Assembly: GCF_028765345.1 (NCBI RefSeq)
Contig: NZ_JARAJZ010000002.1
Coordinates: 5,942 to 69,941 of the forward strand
DNA length: 64,000 nucleotides
Direction: 5' to 3'
Source: Sporolactobacillus sp. CQH2019
GTDB taxonomy: Bacteria; Bacillota; Bacilli; Bacillales; Sporolactobacillaceae
Numbering within the stretch: position 1 is the first letter of the stretch; each line of letters opens with the position of its first letter. Below the pieces are notes generated by a model. It searched no databases. It worked only from the letters and a program-made list of their open reading frames with translations, and was not told the origin of the DNA. Shown piece by piece: positions 16,227 to 24,939 of this stretch. Position numbers and translations under genes: made by a program.

Positions 16227-18323
16227 TCAGTTACCATTACCGCTCGTGTAATGGTAGAGGCTGTCGTATTTTTGGTAAATTTCCAATGCGATCTGTTTGT
16301 TCTGGATCCCTGTCCGGACACTCGGTACGACCACCGCCACGGCGATCTGCGGATTGTCGTATGGCGCATATGAAACAAGCGTTTCATTGTACAGGCTCAG
16401 GTCATTGGCGTCGATCTGTGCGGTGCCCGTCTTTGCCGCGATCTTATATTTGACGTTGGCTCCCGTTCCAAGCATAATTCCGGTCGCATTCTGGGCCGGG
16501 CCGTGCGTCACCAGATAGAGTCCGTGCTGCACGGTTTGAAGCTGCTGCGGCGTATCGTTGATTGTATTTAAAACCTTCGTTTTATACGTATAGACTGTTG
16601 AACCGAGCCGGGTCGGATCGCTGCTCGGCGCGTGGACCGATTGCAGCAGATGCGGCTGAACCCGGTAGCCGCCGTTGGCTATTGTCGAAATATACTGGAC
16701 CATTTCAAGCGGTGTGTACGTATCGAACTGGCCGATTGCAAACTGCTGGATCAGACCTGGATTATCCGGCATCCCGCCGTTATAACCGGTTCCCTCGGTC
16801 GGCAGATCAATGCCTGTCTTTACGCCGAGTCCGAACTGGCTGTAGCCATTGCGCAGATTTTCGACCGCCCGGGTGAACCGCGGGCTGCTCGCCGAAGGCA
16901 GCGTCGCCTGATAGTGCCCTCCTGACGGTGTCAGAATGATCCCGGCCATGTTCGAGGCAACCTTGGCCATAAAGACGTTCGAGGAGAACTCGAGAGCCTG
17001 CTCCGGCGTCAGGGTGCCTAACCCGCTGACTTCCCATGACTTAAAACTGTTATTGGCATTCTGGCCCGGATACTGGATCGGCATATCGGTGAAATAGGAC
17101 GGAACCGCGTTGTACTGGAATCCGGTCAGCTCGGTTGCGCCCTTGACCGCGGATCCCATGGCGAATTGGCCGTTGACCGCTTCATTCGATGCATCGACAA
17201 ATTTGCCGTTGACTACTTTTTCACCGCCGATGGCCAGGATTGCCCCGGTTTTCGGATTCATCACGACCGCATAGGCACTGTTGTTCTGGCCGTTTCCGGC
17301 CTGCGCCCGCGCCGATTGAATGTTCGAAATCAGAATCTGCTGCACCGCACTCTGCAGCCGGCTGTCAATGGTCAGCTGCAGATCGTCGCCGCGCTGGCCT
17401 GCTTTGACCGTCGGATTGCCGACCGGCAGCCCGTTTTTCGTATGATAAGTCATGGTTGTCGGAACGCCGCGAAGATAAGACTCATACTCCTCCTCCAGAT
17501 TGCTCGTGCCGACCATATCGTTCCGGCTGTAGTCTTCCGCCAGATAGTTAGTGATCTTCTCGGCAGGAATCTGTCCGACCGTCCCGACATAAAAAGGCAC
17601 ATTCGAAGCATAAACCCGCGAAGAAACGTCGGCAGTCTGTATCGTCCCGTTAAATTCACTGAGGTGGTCCACGACATTGACATATTCTTTGTCATTTACA
17701 TTCAGGCCTCTTTTAATAATATACGGATTCAGGTTAGAAGCCTGATTAAACGCATGCTGAATCGCCATCACCTGCATGTCTTTGGCTGTGAAACCGGTCA
17801 GGACGCGTTTCGGGATGCGGCTGAGCAGGACGTTGTACTCATTGGTCGGATTGGAAGTGAGCGCATTCTGTTCTTTCTGCGACAGATAAGTATTGTAAGC
17901 CTGCTGCAGATTCTTAAAATGAGTCAGCGCATAATACTCCTGTTTGTCCCGTGTCGTCACCAGCTGCAGCGCCTGATTATCCATCGTGATCAGCTGGGAC
18001 AGTTTCCGGGCAATGGACAGGCTTTTCTGAGCGTCAATGCCGGCGTTGCGTATGTATACGATTGCCAGTTCCGCCTTATTGCTTGCAAGAGGCACCCCAT
18101 TGACGTCGACAATTTTCCCGCGGGCCGATGCAATGCTGGCCGTCTGATTATGGTTGCCGTTGACAATGCTCTTATAGTGCGCGCCGTTCACAATTTGAAC
18201 AAAGCCCAGGCGGACGATCAAAGCGGCAAACGCCAGAAAAACGATCAAAAATAAAATATTGAGCCTTAACGGCAGATTGCTTTTCGTTCCTTTTTTATTC
18301 ACTGTTTCCTTCGCCAAACTCAT
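16227..18323 (-). CDS. class B penicillin-binding protein (PBP2 family transpeptidase)
   Basis: The 698-residue protein has one N-terminal membrane anchor (residues about 22-45), a dimerisation domain, and a transpeptidase domain with SAVK (SxxK, about residue 391), SSN (SxN, about 446) and KTGT (about 629). It cross-links peptidoglycan outside the membrane during elongation or sporulation. AGGGGG precedes the ATG. The 3' end of this gene is duplicated 15.7 kb away, so it may have served as the landing site for the pathway block. The reading frame is intact. Confidence 0.92.
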   Translation of the reverse strand: MSLAKETVNKKGTKSNLPLRLNILFLIVFLAFAALIVRLGFVQIVNGAHYKSIVNGNHNQTASIASARGKIVDVNGVPLASNKAELAIVYIRNAGIDAQKSLSIARKLSQLITMDNQALQLVTTRDKQEYYALTHFKNLQQAYNTYLSQKEQNALTSNPTNEYNVLLSRIPKRVLTGFTAKDMQVMAIQHAFNQASNLNPYIIKRGLNVNDKEYVNVVDHLSEFNGTIQTADVSSRVYASNVPFYVGTVGQIPAEKITNYLAEDYSRNDMVGTSNLEEEYESYLRGVPTTMTYHTKNGLPVGNPTVKAGQRGDDLQLTIDSRLQSAVQQILISNIQSARAQAGNGQNNSAYAVVMNPKTGAILAIGGEKVVNGKFVDASNEAVNGQFAMGSAVKGATELTGFQYNAVPSYFTDMPIQYPGQNANNSFKSWEVSGLGTLTPEQALEFSSNVFMAKVASNMAGIILTPSGGHYQATLPSASSPRFTRAVENLRNGYSQFGLGVKTGIDLPTEGTGYNGGMPDNPGLIQQFAIGQFDTYTPLEMVQYISTIANGGYRVQPHLLQSVHAPSSDPTRLGSTVYTYKTKVLNTINDTPQQLQTVQHGLYLVTHGPAQNATGIMLGTGANVKYKIAAKTGTAQIDANDLSLYNETLVSYAPYDNPQIAVAVVVPSVRTGIQNKQIALEIYQKYDSLYHYTSGNGN
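16228..16306 (-). repeat. PBP 3'-end repeat, copy 2 (intact)
   Basis: This is the last 26 or so codons of the functional PBP gene and aligns with 449-535 at high identity, apart from the 8-base tandem duplication there. Both copies point the same way and bracket the whole 0.5-16.2 kb block. Confidence 0.6.
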
Positions 18324-18669
18324 TTCCCCCTATGAGTGCAAACCGCTTCTTCAGCCGATCGGCTTAACTACAGAACTATTCGTCGGCCGCACTCATTTTC
18401 TTCCTGTTCCGCTGAAAATCCGCCCGTTGTTTTTAGTCATAGACAAGGACACCTTCTCCGGTGCCCTGTTCCGTCAGCCGCTATCAATAAATTTATTTTA
18501 CTTTGCCTGTCTCCTTCTGTCAAAGGAATCCGAATGAAGCCATGATAAAGCGGCGAAGCGATCACGGACGGGGAGATCGGCGGCGGCCTTCAGTTCCTGC
18601 ACATCTGAATCCGGGCCGCTGCATGCCGGCGCAGAAATTTTTTTGCGTTGCGCCGGAATACTTGCCCCG
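18324..18669. other. intergenic, PBP promoter region
   Basis: The 346 bases between the start of the PBP gene and the end of the DedA-like gene contain no supported coding sequence, and I see no clear terminator or promoter hexamers. Confidence 0.4.
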
Positions 18670-19956
18670 TTATTTTGAGCCCTCTTTAATCAGAGATAAA
18701 AAGCGGAACAGTTCTAAAGAGAAAATCATCCCGCTCAGCCAGACCGCGCCGAAGACGTAGCCGGCCATTAAATCACTGGGATTGACATGGTAAACATAGA
18801 CTCCGGAAATGGAATAAACCAGCAAAAAGAATAGATATAAGAAAAACAGGATCGTCCCGAACAGATAACTCCGCTGATGACGGATCAGCATCATCAGGAA
18901 AAAGCCGTAAAAGACGATTAAAATCATAGCCCGCCAGTCTGGAAAATTTGAACTGATATATTTCCCGCTTAACATAAAGCGAAACAGCCAGCGGATTCCT
19001 CCCGAAAAAAGAAAGCTTCCGACTGCCGTTATCGCAAAGAAAAGCAGCTCAAGCCATTTATTGGTGCGATTGATAAAAATAGTCACCGCAGTGATCAGAA
19101 AAACGACGATCAGGGCAGTCTGCGAAGACAGAGCATAGAAGTCATTCATTATCGTCTGCCAGCGGGCACTGAAAAGCGAGAAAATGATGGCTCTGGAGAC
19201 CGTGTTGAACGGCTCAAATTCATTGCTGACAAAATCCTGAATCATTCCCAACATTAATGTGAAAAGGGAAACAAACAGAATCAGGATCAAAAAAATGAAC
19301 AATTTTATTTTCAAAAAGCTTCTGTATCGTTTAAAAACAGACTGAAAGAGCAGCCGGCCGGATTCTTTGATAAACCGCCGGTTCGCTCTGATAACAAAAT
19401 AACAAAGAACTAAGATGCCGATCAAGATGCTGGCCAATACCAGCCATTTTTTGATTTCGCCCTGATACTTGTCCCATTCCGGGCCGAGTACATACCCCAG
19501 CGAAATAAAAGTGCCTGTCCAAAGAAAGACACCGATATAGGAAAAGATCCAGAATGATCGGAACGGAAGACGGATCACGCCGGACGTAATGCTCGCTATA
19601 TGGCGAATGCCGGGGACAAAGTAAGAAAAAATCAGCAGCACTTTCCCATATTTATCATACCATTTTGAAACCTTTTCCAGTTTTTCAGGACCCATATGTA
19701 TATAGCGGCCAAATTTGCGGAAGAACGGGAGTCCCAGTTTATATCCGATCCAGTATGAGATCGTCACCCCGAAAATGCCCCCGATCCCGGCGGAAAGATA
19801 GGATAAAACAATGTTCATCTTGCCTTGGAAAGACAAAATGCCGACATAACTCATAAGTGCCTCGTTTGGAATGGGTATGAGAATGAGCTCAAACATTAAC
19901 GACAGAAAAAGGGTAAGATATCCATATTCATTTAATAAATGAATCAATCCGCTCAT
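18670..19956 (-). CDS. DedA (VTT) protein fused to a degenerate PAP2-like domain
   Basis: Residues 1-200 of the roughly 428-residue protein form a DedA/SNARE-associated membrane domain, with the helical hairpin segment ELILIPIPNEALMSYVGIL and the arginine-bearing FSYFVPGIRHIASITSGV. DedA proteins flip or transport lipids such as C55-P and phosphatidylserine or phosphatidylethanolamine. Residues about 215-430 are a six-helix PAP2-like domain. The third phosphatase motif survives as YVYHVNPSDLMAGYVFG, with its His and Asp, but the Lys-Arg-Pro and Pro-Ser-Gly-His motifs are not recognisable. The second half may therefore bind rather than cleave lipid phosphates. ATG 19956 is favoured over 19962 by spacing from GGAGGAA. 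Confidence 0.82.
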   Translation of the reverse strand: MSGLIHLLNEYGYLTLFLSLMFELILIPIPNEALMSYVGILSFQGKMNIVLSYLSAGIGGIFGVTISYWIGYKLGLPFFRKFGRYIHMGPEKLEKVSKWYDKYGKVLLIFSYFVPGIRHIASITSGVIRLPFRSFWIFSYIGVFLWTGTFISLGYVLGPEWDKYQGEIKKWLVLASILIGILVLCYFVIRANRRFIKESGRLLFQSVFKRYRSFLKIKLFIFLILILFVSLFTLMLGMIQDFVSNEFEPFNTVSRAIIFSLFSARWQTIMNDFYALSSQTALIVVFLITAVTIFINRTNKWLELLFFAITAVGSFLFSGGIRWLFRFMLSGKYISSNFPDWRAMILIVFYGFFLMMLIRHQRSYLFGTILFFLYLFFLLVYSISGVYVYHVNPSDLMAGYVFGAVWLSGMIFSLELFRFLSLIKEGSK

Positions 19957-20503
19957 AATCATTCTTCCTCCGTGTAGAACAGTATTGTTATATATTCAGG
20001 CACTCTGCCGGCAAGTATGACCGTTTAAATGCAACAAACTGATTATACCCTCGGCCCTATTTAAATTCCAGTTAATGTCGACGAATCCGGGAAAGAGAGA
20101 TTCCTGAAAATGTTTTTCCGCCTGCGGATGACGGAAATAATAAAAAAGCGCATCTGAACGGCGGCAAGGTTTCGATCGATTGGCAACCAAATCTGCCGAT
20201 CATGATGACGGCTTATTTCGGACTGCCTGCCGGGGCGCATTCCCTGAGCATCATCAGACAAACTTTCATTTAAAAGATGGACATAGAATTATATTCTATA
20301 ATATATTTAAAAACTTCTATTTCATTCTTCGGCTTTTATCTTTTTCGATGTGTCATAAGATAAAGGGGCTGTTCGAAGTAAACCTGTCGGACCGTTACTG
20401 CTGCTTGAGCAGACGATCGTCTATTGCCGCGCAATGGCGGTCCGGGCGGAATAGATAAATAGTTGAAACAGAAATCCTAACTGACTGCAGGAGGAATTAT
20501 GTA
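19957..20503. other. intergenic region
   Basis: I see no gene in these 547 bases. Short ORFs on both strands lack ribosome binding sites. GGAGGAATTATGTA at the right end is the ribosome binding site of the thioesterase gene. Confidence 0.4.
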
Positions 20504-20944
20504 ATGTTTAAGACCCGTATGACGGTTCGTATGAGCGATTGCGATGGCATGCGCCATGTAAACAATGCTGTCTATTATACTTACTTTGAAGAAGGAATGC
20601 GCGAGATTGCCCGGTTGTTCACACCTGATCTTGATTTAAATGATTTTCATGTCATCATGGCCTCCTCACATTGCGATTTTCTTCGTCAGACTACTTACCG
20701 CGACCAGATTACGGTATATTCGTGGATCGGCGCCATCGCTCATTCAAGTTTCAATGTCGAACACGCGGTTGCCGATGAAAAACGGCGCTGGCATGCACGG
20801 GGCCGCATAACATTAGTGCAGTTCGACTACCGGCAGGAAAAAGCTGTGCCGCTTTCCGAAAACATGAAACGAATTCTGCTTCAGCATCGGCAGGGGCCGG
20901 AGGGAGTCCCGGAATTACGCGGGTGTCAGCATTCCCTGTCATAA
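20504..20944 (+). CDS. acyl-CoA thioesterase, 4HBT hot-dog fold
   Basis: The 146-residue protein shows the 4-hydroxybenzoyl-CoA thioesterase pattern: MSDCDGMRHVNNAVYYTYFEEG, with the catalytic-type Asp and the HVNN turn near residues 11-25, and a FDYR strand near residue 112. Such enzymes hydrolyse acyl-CoA or acyl-ACP in the cytoplasm. GGAGGA lies eight bases before the ATG. It is a single-gene unit. A link to the CoA pathways nearby is possible and unproven. Confidence 0.85.
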   Translation: MFKTRMTVRMSDCDGMRHVNNAVYYTYFEEGMREIARLFTPDLDLNDFHVIMASSHCDFLRQTTYRDQITVYSWIGAIAHSSFNVEHAVADEKRRWHARGRITLVQFDYRQEKAVPLSENMKRILLQHRQGPEGVPELRGCQHSLS

Positions 20945-21295
20945 AATCAAAAAAAGATGCTCATGAACCTTTTCTCCCCGGCTCTCAGGGGGAGCGTACA
21001 TAAAAACAACTCATTTTAAATACATTTGCCCGTATCGCCGATAAACCGAAACAACCGGGATTGTTGCCAATTCGGATGCAGGCTTTCAGCGATACCTTAA
21101 TTCATGCCTTTTACAGAACGCTTCTGTCCCTGCCGCTTTCCGCATCGTATCTCGTTGAAAACTTGATCCATATCATATTCTTCTAAGCGGCTTCCCTGTA
21201 ATATAAGCGATAGGGCGCTTACATTATTCAGGCATGAAAAAGCGCTTTTATCTTTCTACATATCTTAGGCAGTGATAGAAAAGAGGCTTTCAGTC
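20945..21295. other. intergenic region
   Basis: No gene or clear terminator is visible in these 351 bases. The ribosome binding site of the next gene (AAAGAGGC) lies at the right end. Confidence 0.35.
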
Positions 21296-21613
21296 ATGGT
21301 AAGAAGAGCATTAAATAACGGACCCGTTATTCAAAAAGAAAAAGAAACGGTTGCCAAAATGATCGAGATTTACTGCAGAAGAAAGCACCACCGGAAAGAG
21401 CTGTGCGATGAATGCCTGGATCTGAAAAATTACGCATTGAAAAGGCTGTCCTACTGCCGCTTCGGCGAGGAAAAAACGGCCTGCTCCAACTGCAAGGTCC
21501 ACTGTTACAAGCCGATCTATCGGGGAAAAATCAAAGCAGTGATGCGCTATGCCGGCGTATGGATGCTTCTGGAGCATCCCGTGTTTTCCATCAGACATCT
21601 TTTGAAAAAATGA
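21296..21613 (+). CDS. ygbA: YgbA-like cysteine protein (nitrous oxide-stimulated promoter family)
   Basis: The roughly 105-residue protein has the family pattern: EKETVAKMIEIYCRRKH, then LCDECLDLKNYALKRLSYC, CSNCKVHCYKP, and a basic tail ending RHLLKK. Seven cysteines suggest a metal or Fe-S site. Family members respond to nitric oxide and nitrosative stress. The function is not well defined. ATG 21296 is preferred over GTG 21272 because of AAAGAGGC spacing. A Crp/Fnr-type regulator is encoded 0.9 kb away, which fits redox or NO control. Confidence 0.82.
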   Translation: MVRRALNNGPVIQKEKETVAKMIEIYCRRKHHRKELCDECLDLKNYALKRLSYCRFGEEKTACSNCKVHCYKPIYRGKIKAVMRYAGVWMLLEHPVFSIRHLLKK

Positions 21614-21762
21614 TTGACGTTTGTTTCCGGCCCGGCCGCTCTGATTTGTTCTTGAACAGCCATGAGACGGGATACCTCCCATGTATACACTACTTCCGAA
21701 ATCTTTTCAGCGGTCGTCAGGCAAGTTCTTCCACTCATCGGAAACCAGCGGGATAACGGCGG

Positions 21763-22380
21763 CTACTTTTTATCGAAATGCACGGCCGTGCCCGGATTTT
21801 CCTTGCGTTTCCACGTGGTCACGTTCTCCTCTTTTATATGAGCGCTTTGATTTAGGTAACGGGACAGCATAAAGAAATAGTCCGACAGACGATTGATAAA
21901 GATATAGCTGTGCGGCGGGGTATCCGTTCTGTTAAGATCGCTCAGCAGCATGACATAGTCTCTCTCGCAGCGGCGGACAGTCGCCCGTGTCACCTGGGCG
22001 TAGGCGGCCGGGACAGAACCGCTGTATAAAATAAATTCAGTCAGCGGCGCGACACTCCGGTCCAGCCGATCGATTTTAGATTCAAGAGCGGAAAGATAAC
22101 CCGCATCGATGTAAATCTGTGAAAAGCTTGAGCTGACCTCAACGCCGATATGATAAAGTACGTTCTGAACCCAGGTCAGATTTTGCAGCTCTTTGTCCGC
22201 GTCTTCCCGATTCTGCTTTCTCTGCAAGGATGTGCCCATTAGAGAAGACAGATAGCCGATCGACGCGGAAACCTCGTCGAGACTGCCGTTCAGTTGAATG
22301 AGCGCACTGTTTTTCATGAGACGCGCTCCGCTTAATGTATCGGTTTTGCCGAAATCTCCGCGCCCTGTATAAATTTTCAT
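21763..22380 (-). CDS. pduO: cob(I)alamin adenosyltransferase, PduO type
   Basis: The roughly 205-residue protein starts MKIYTGRGDFGKTDTLSG, the ATP-binding N-terminus of PduO-type adenosyltransferases. It continues with LNGSLDEVSASIGYL and the helix bearing RATVRRCERD near residue 145, which holds the ATP-contacting arginines. It converts cob(I)alamin and ATP to adenosylcobalamin, the cofactor of the class II ribonucleotide reductase encoded at 27.4 kb. ATG 22380 gives the family N-terminus. An upstream in-frame ATG at 22404 adds eight residues and lacks a good ribosome site. Confidence 0.88.
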   Translation of the reverse strand: MKIYTGRGDFGKTDTLSGARLMKNSALIQLNGSLDEVSASIGYLSSLMGTSLQRKQNREDADKELQNLTWVQNVLYHIGVEVSSSFSQIYIDAGYLSALESKIDRLDRSVAPLTEFILYSGSVPAAYAQVTRATVRRCERDYVMLLSDLNRTDTPPHSYIFINRLSDYFFMLSRYLNQSAHIKEENVTTWKRKENPGTAVHFDKK

Positions 22381-22508
22381 ATCACGTTTTCTGCTCCTTT
22401 CCATATCTCAGACGGCGTTTCGCACCTTGTCTCTGTTATTGGCGGGACACGGCTCGGCCGTTGTAAACGATGAAAACTTACCAAACGAAGAACTCTTTCC
22501 GTCTGCCG

Positions 22509-23168
22509 TCATGTCTGCAGACGGACCAGCAGCTTCTTTCTCGCGAGTTTTTCAACTTTTCCTTCTTCACAGAGCCTGTTCAATACCCGGCTGACTGTTT
22601 CGGGAGTTACGCCGATATACTCGGCAATATTCTGCTCCGTCAGGCCGAGATCAATCAAATAGCGGCCATCGCTCTCCCGGATGCCTGAGTTGCAGGCTAA
22701 CTTCTTAAGAAAAGACAGGACACGATCGGCTGCCGTACCGAGCACCGAATCCGAAAAACGAGCGATCAGATCCTGGCTCTTTTCAGTCAGAAACAGAGTC
22801 AGATACAGCCGGATCTGCGGATTGGACGCAAAAATCATTCTCATTTCATTCCGGGGTATGACTAAAAGTGTGCACTCCGATAAGGTTTCAGAATTTGCAG
22901 GGTACTCGTGCTTATCATCAAGCAGACCGACATGCGGGAAAAGATCTCCTTTTGAAAATAAACCGGCAGTCCATCTCTTTCCGTCTTCATTTTGACGATA
23001 GGCATTAGCAAGCCCGCTAACGACAATATAATAATGGGTCAGCTCGCTCTTTTGCAGGAAAACCGTTTCTTTAGACGGATAATGACGAAAGACCCCTTTT
23101 ATTTCTATATGATGAAGGGCTTCTTCAGACAGTCCTTTCAGCCATCCGGCCGCGGGCAATTGCTGCAT
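22509..23168 (-). CDS. Crp/Fnr-family transcription regulator
   Basis: The 219-residue protein has an N-terminal cyclic-nucleotide-type beta barrel and a C-terminal winged helix with LTEQNIAEYIGVTPETVSRV near residue 175, the Crp/Fnr recognition helix. It has no N- or C-terminal cysteine cluster for an FNR Fe-S centre, since the only cysteines are scattered, so another signal such as haem/NO or a metabolite is likely. GAGGAGG precedes the ATG. A near-perfect FNR-type box lies 75 bases upstream of its start in the region shared with the cupin gene. Confidence 0.9.
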   Translation of the reverse strand: MQQLPAAGWLKGLSEEALHHIEIKGVFRHYPSKETVFLQKSELTHYYIVVSGLANAYRQNEDGKRWTAGLFSKGDLFPHVGLLDDKHEYPANSETLSECTLLVIPRNEMRMIFASNPQIRLYLTLFLTEKSQDLIARFSDSVLGTAADRVLSFLKKLACNSGIRESDGRYLIDLGLTEQNIAEYIGVTPETVSRVLNRLCEEGKVEKLARKKLLVRLQT

Positions 23169-23242
23169 GATAAACCTCCTCTTTAGTCCGATCTGAACGC
23201 TCTCTGACGAATAGTCGTTCTTTGCATTTTTTGGAATTAATT

Positions 23243-23256
23243 TTGACCTGGATCAA
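23243..23256. promoter_or_regulatory. FNR/Dnr-type box
   Basis: TTGACCTGGATCAA matches the Crp/Fnr consensus TTGAT-N4-ATCAA at nine of the ten fixed positions. It sits between the divergent regulator and cupin genes. A looser TTGAT-N5-GTCAA lies at 23313-23327, closer to the cupin start. Confidence 0.65.
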
Positions 23257-23353
23257 TGTATCCTCCCCGTCCTGCTTTTATTATAAATGGTAAAGGTTAT
23301 CAATTAAAGCTGTTGATGCCCTGTCAATAATTGATAGAAGAGAGGAATAAAGA

Positions 23354-23662
23354 ATGGATGTTTTTTCATTTCAATCTCAATCGGCAAAGGAAAGGCTCTA
23401 CCATGATCCGTCACAAACGATTATCCATGTGCCATTGAAAGCCGGCCGGGAAGTCCCAGAGCACAGCGGGGAAAAAGCTGTCGTCACGGTTATTCCGATT
23501 AAAGGGAAAGTGATTTTCTCAGTAAAAGAACAGCCGGAAGTCCTGATTCCCGGAAAGATTGCCCGCTTCGACTCAAGTGAAAAGCATGCGATCAAGGCCC
23601 TGGAAGACAGCGATCTAGTGATCGTAAAATGGCGGCTGCCGGACAGTCAGAACAAGAACTAA
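23354..23662 (+). CDS. small cupin-fold protein
   Basis: The 102-residue protein has a single cupin-like barrel pattern (VPLKAGREVPEHSGEKAVVTV, KGKVIFSVKEQPEVLIPG, then DSSEKHAIKALEDSDLVIVKW). Histidines at the two cupin motif positions are partly kept. Its function is unknown. Divergence from a Crp/Fnr gene over an FNR-type box suggests control by oxygen limitation or NO. Start ATG follows AGAGAGGAA. Confidence 0.75.
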   Translation: MDVFSFQSQSAKERLYHDPSQTIIHVPLKAGREVPEHSGEKAVVTVIPIKGKVIFSVKEQPEVLIPGKIARFDSSEKHAIKALEDSDLVIVKWRLPDSQNKN

Positions 23663-23775
23663 ATAAAGAGATGAAATTGAAACACTAAATCCGCTTTTTT
23701 CCGCGGAATCGAACGTTCTATTCTGTCGTTCCGCCACCCGGCATCGGCAGATTTTTTATTGATTTGAATCATCGA

Positions 23776-23820
23776 CTAAAAAACAATCGGGCCGTCTTTT
23801 AGCGGATTTCAGGCCCGATT
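23776..23820 (-). terminator. rho-independent terminator for the 24.0-24.7 kb genes
   Basis: On the minus strand AATCGGGCC pairs with GGCCCGATT across an 18-base loop and is followed by GTTTTTTAG. It lies downstream of the two small hypothetical genes. Confidence 0.6.
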
Positions 23821-24003
23821 CTGCAAACGTTTAGTACAGCTGCTGCCGGCGCCCTCGTTGTGATTCATACACGCAGACATTTTAGCCCGCCTTTGCTACA
23901 GGCAAGCGGGAACTGCGGCCCCACGACTTTCCGTTCCGGCAGAGAATGTATGTAAAAACAGGACACCGTTATCCGGCATCCTGAAACGCAAATGAACTTT
24001 AAT

Positions 24004-24402
24004 TCAGCTCAATTTCTTTTCCACAGCGTGAATAAACTCATCCGTAAAGATATGAAAAGCGCCGGTTGTCAGATCCGGGTCTGCATTCACCCGGATCATC
24101 TCGGGTCTGGCACAATCACCGTTAAGCCGATACGACTTCGCCACGCAGGTCTTGCCGTCTATGGTCCGGATGGTCATATAAACGGGTTTATTTCCCCGCA
24201 TCATTTGAAGGTAATGTTCAGCAGCCTCATTAATGTCGGTTGTCACAAAGTAAGTATGCTCCGAGCGCTCCATGTTTGTATTCTTACTTAACTCAACAAA
24301 GTCAAACCGTGGAATGTCAATCGCTTGCAAGTCACAGCACCTCCCATTTATTTTATTTCTGCAGGGAAATGCGTATTCCTGTATGAAAGTTTTTTTGTTC
24401 AT
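24004..24402 (-). CDS. conserved-looking hypothetical protein
   Basis: The 132-residue soluble protein contains the strand-like segments HYLQMMRGNKPVYMTIRTI and GKTCVAKSYRLNGD. I do not recognise a domain. Its ATG overlaps the stop of the upstream gene as ATGA (24399-24402), with GAGG before it, so the two are translationally coupled. The upstream in-frame ATG at 24423 is less likely. Confidence 0.65.
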   Translation of the reverse strand: MNKKTFIQEYAFPCRNKINGRCCDLQAIDIPRFDFVELSKNTNMERSEHTYFVTTDINEAAEHYLQMMRGNKPVYMTIRTIDGKTCVAKSYRLNGDCARPEMIRVNADPDLTTGAFHIFTDEFIHAVEKKLS

Positions 24403-24659
24403 TTTGCCTCTATTAATTTCCATTTTTCCATTCTTTTAAGATCATTGTCCAGACGCTTTTCAATATATTCGCAGTGTCTGACCAGGCTTCCGAATCCCAT
24501 TCGGCTGATTTCAAGCATCGTGAGCGTTGACTCCAGCTGATCAAACTGATTATTTTTTTGGAAGCGCCAGACAATATCCGTCCGGCTCCTTGCCAAGTAT
24601 GTAACCGGCTTCCATCCGTGGTCGGACAGGTATTTCAATTTCTTTTCCTCTGTGTTCAT
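24399..24659 (-). CDS. small hypothetical protein, coupled partner
   Basis: The 86-residue protein is hydrophilic and predicted helical, with a basic C-terminus (EKRLDNDLKRMEKWKL). It has no domain that I know. GAGGCG precedes the ATG, and its stop overlaps the start of the next gene. The pair forms a two-gene unit ended by the terminator at 23776-23820. Confidence 0.6.
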   Translation of the reverse strand: MNTEEKKLKYLSDHGWKPVTYLARSRTDIVWRFQKNNQFDQLESTLTMLEISRMGFGSLVRHCEYIEKRLDNDLKRMEKWKLIEAK

Positions 24660-24939
24660 TGTATCGCCTCACAATCAGATTTTGAATCACATTCAATCAT
24701 CCTATGTGTGAGACAGGCTAATTAGAACACCTAAAAACGCTGCCCGGCCTCTTTTTGCGGCGCTCATTTTTGCCGCGCATTCTGCCCGATGCCTTTCAGG
24801 TTTCCAAATCACATGATCGGACAGTCCGCTTGATACAAATGGGTACGCACCCCTGCGGAGGGATTCCGCAACGATGCTTCCTCCCCTTTCCCCGTCTCTG
24901 CGCGCCGGACGGGCAGCAGCCCCTGATTGTCATAGACGT

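Noticed and set aside
17166-18254. 362-codon plus-strand ORF opposite the PBP gene
   Set aside because: It is the mirror frame of a G+C-rich conserved gene with intact PBP motifs. Its translation is rich in Arg and His with no domain.
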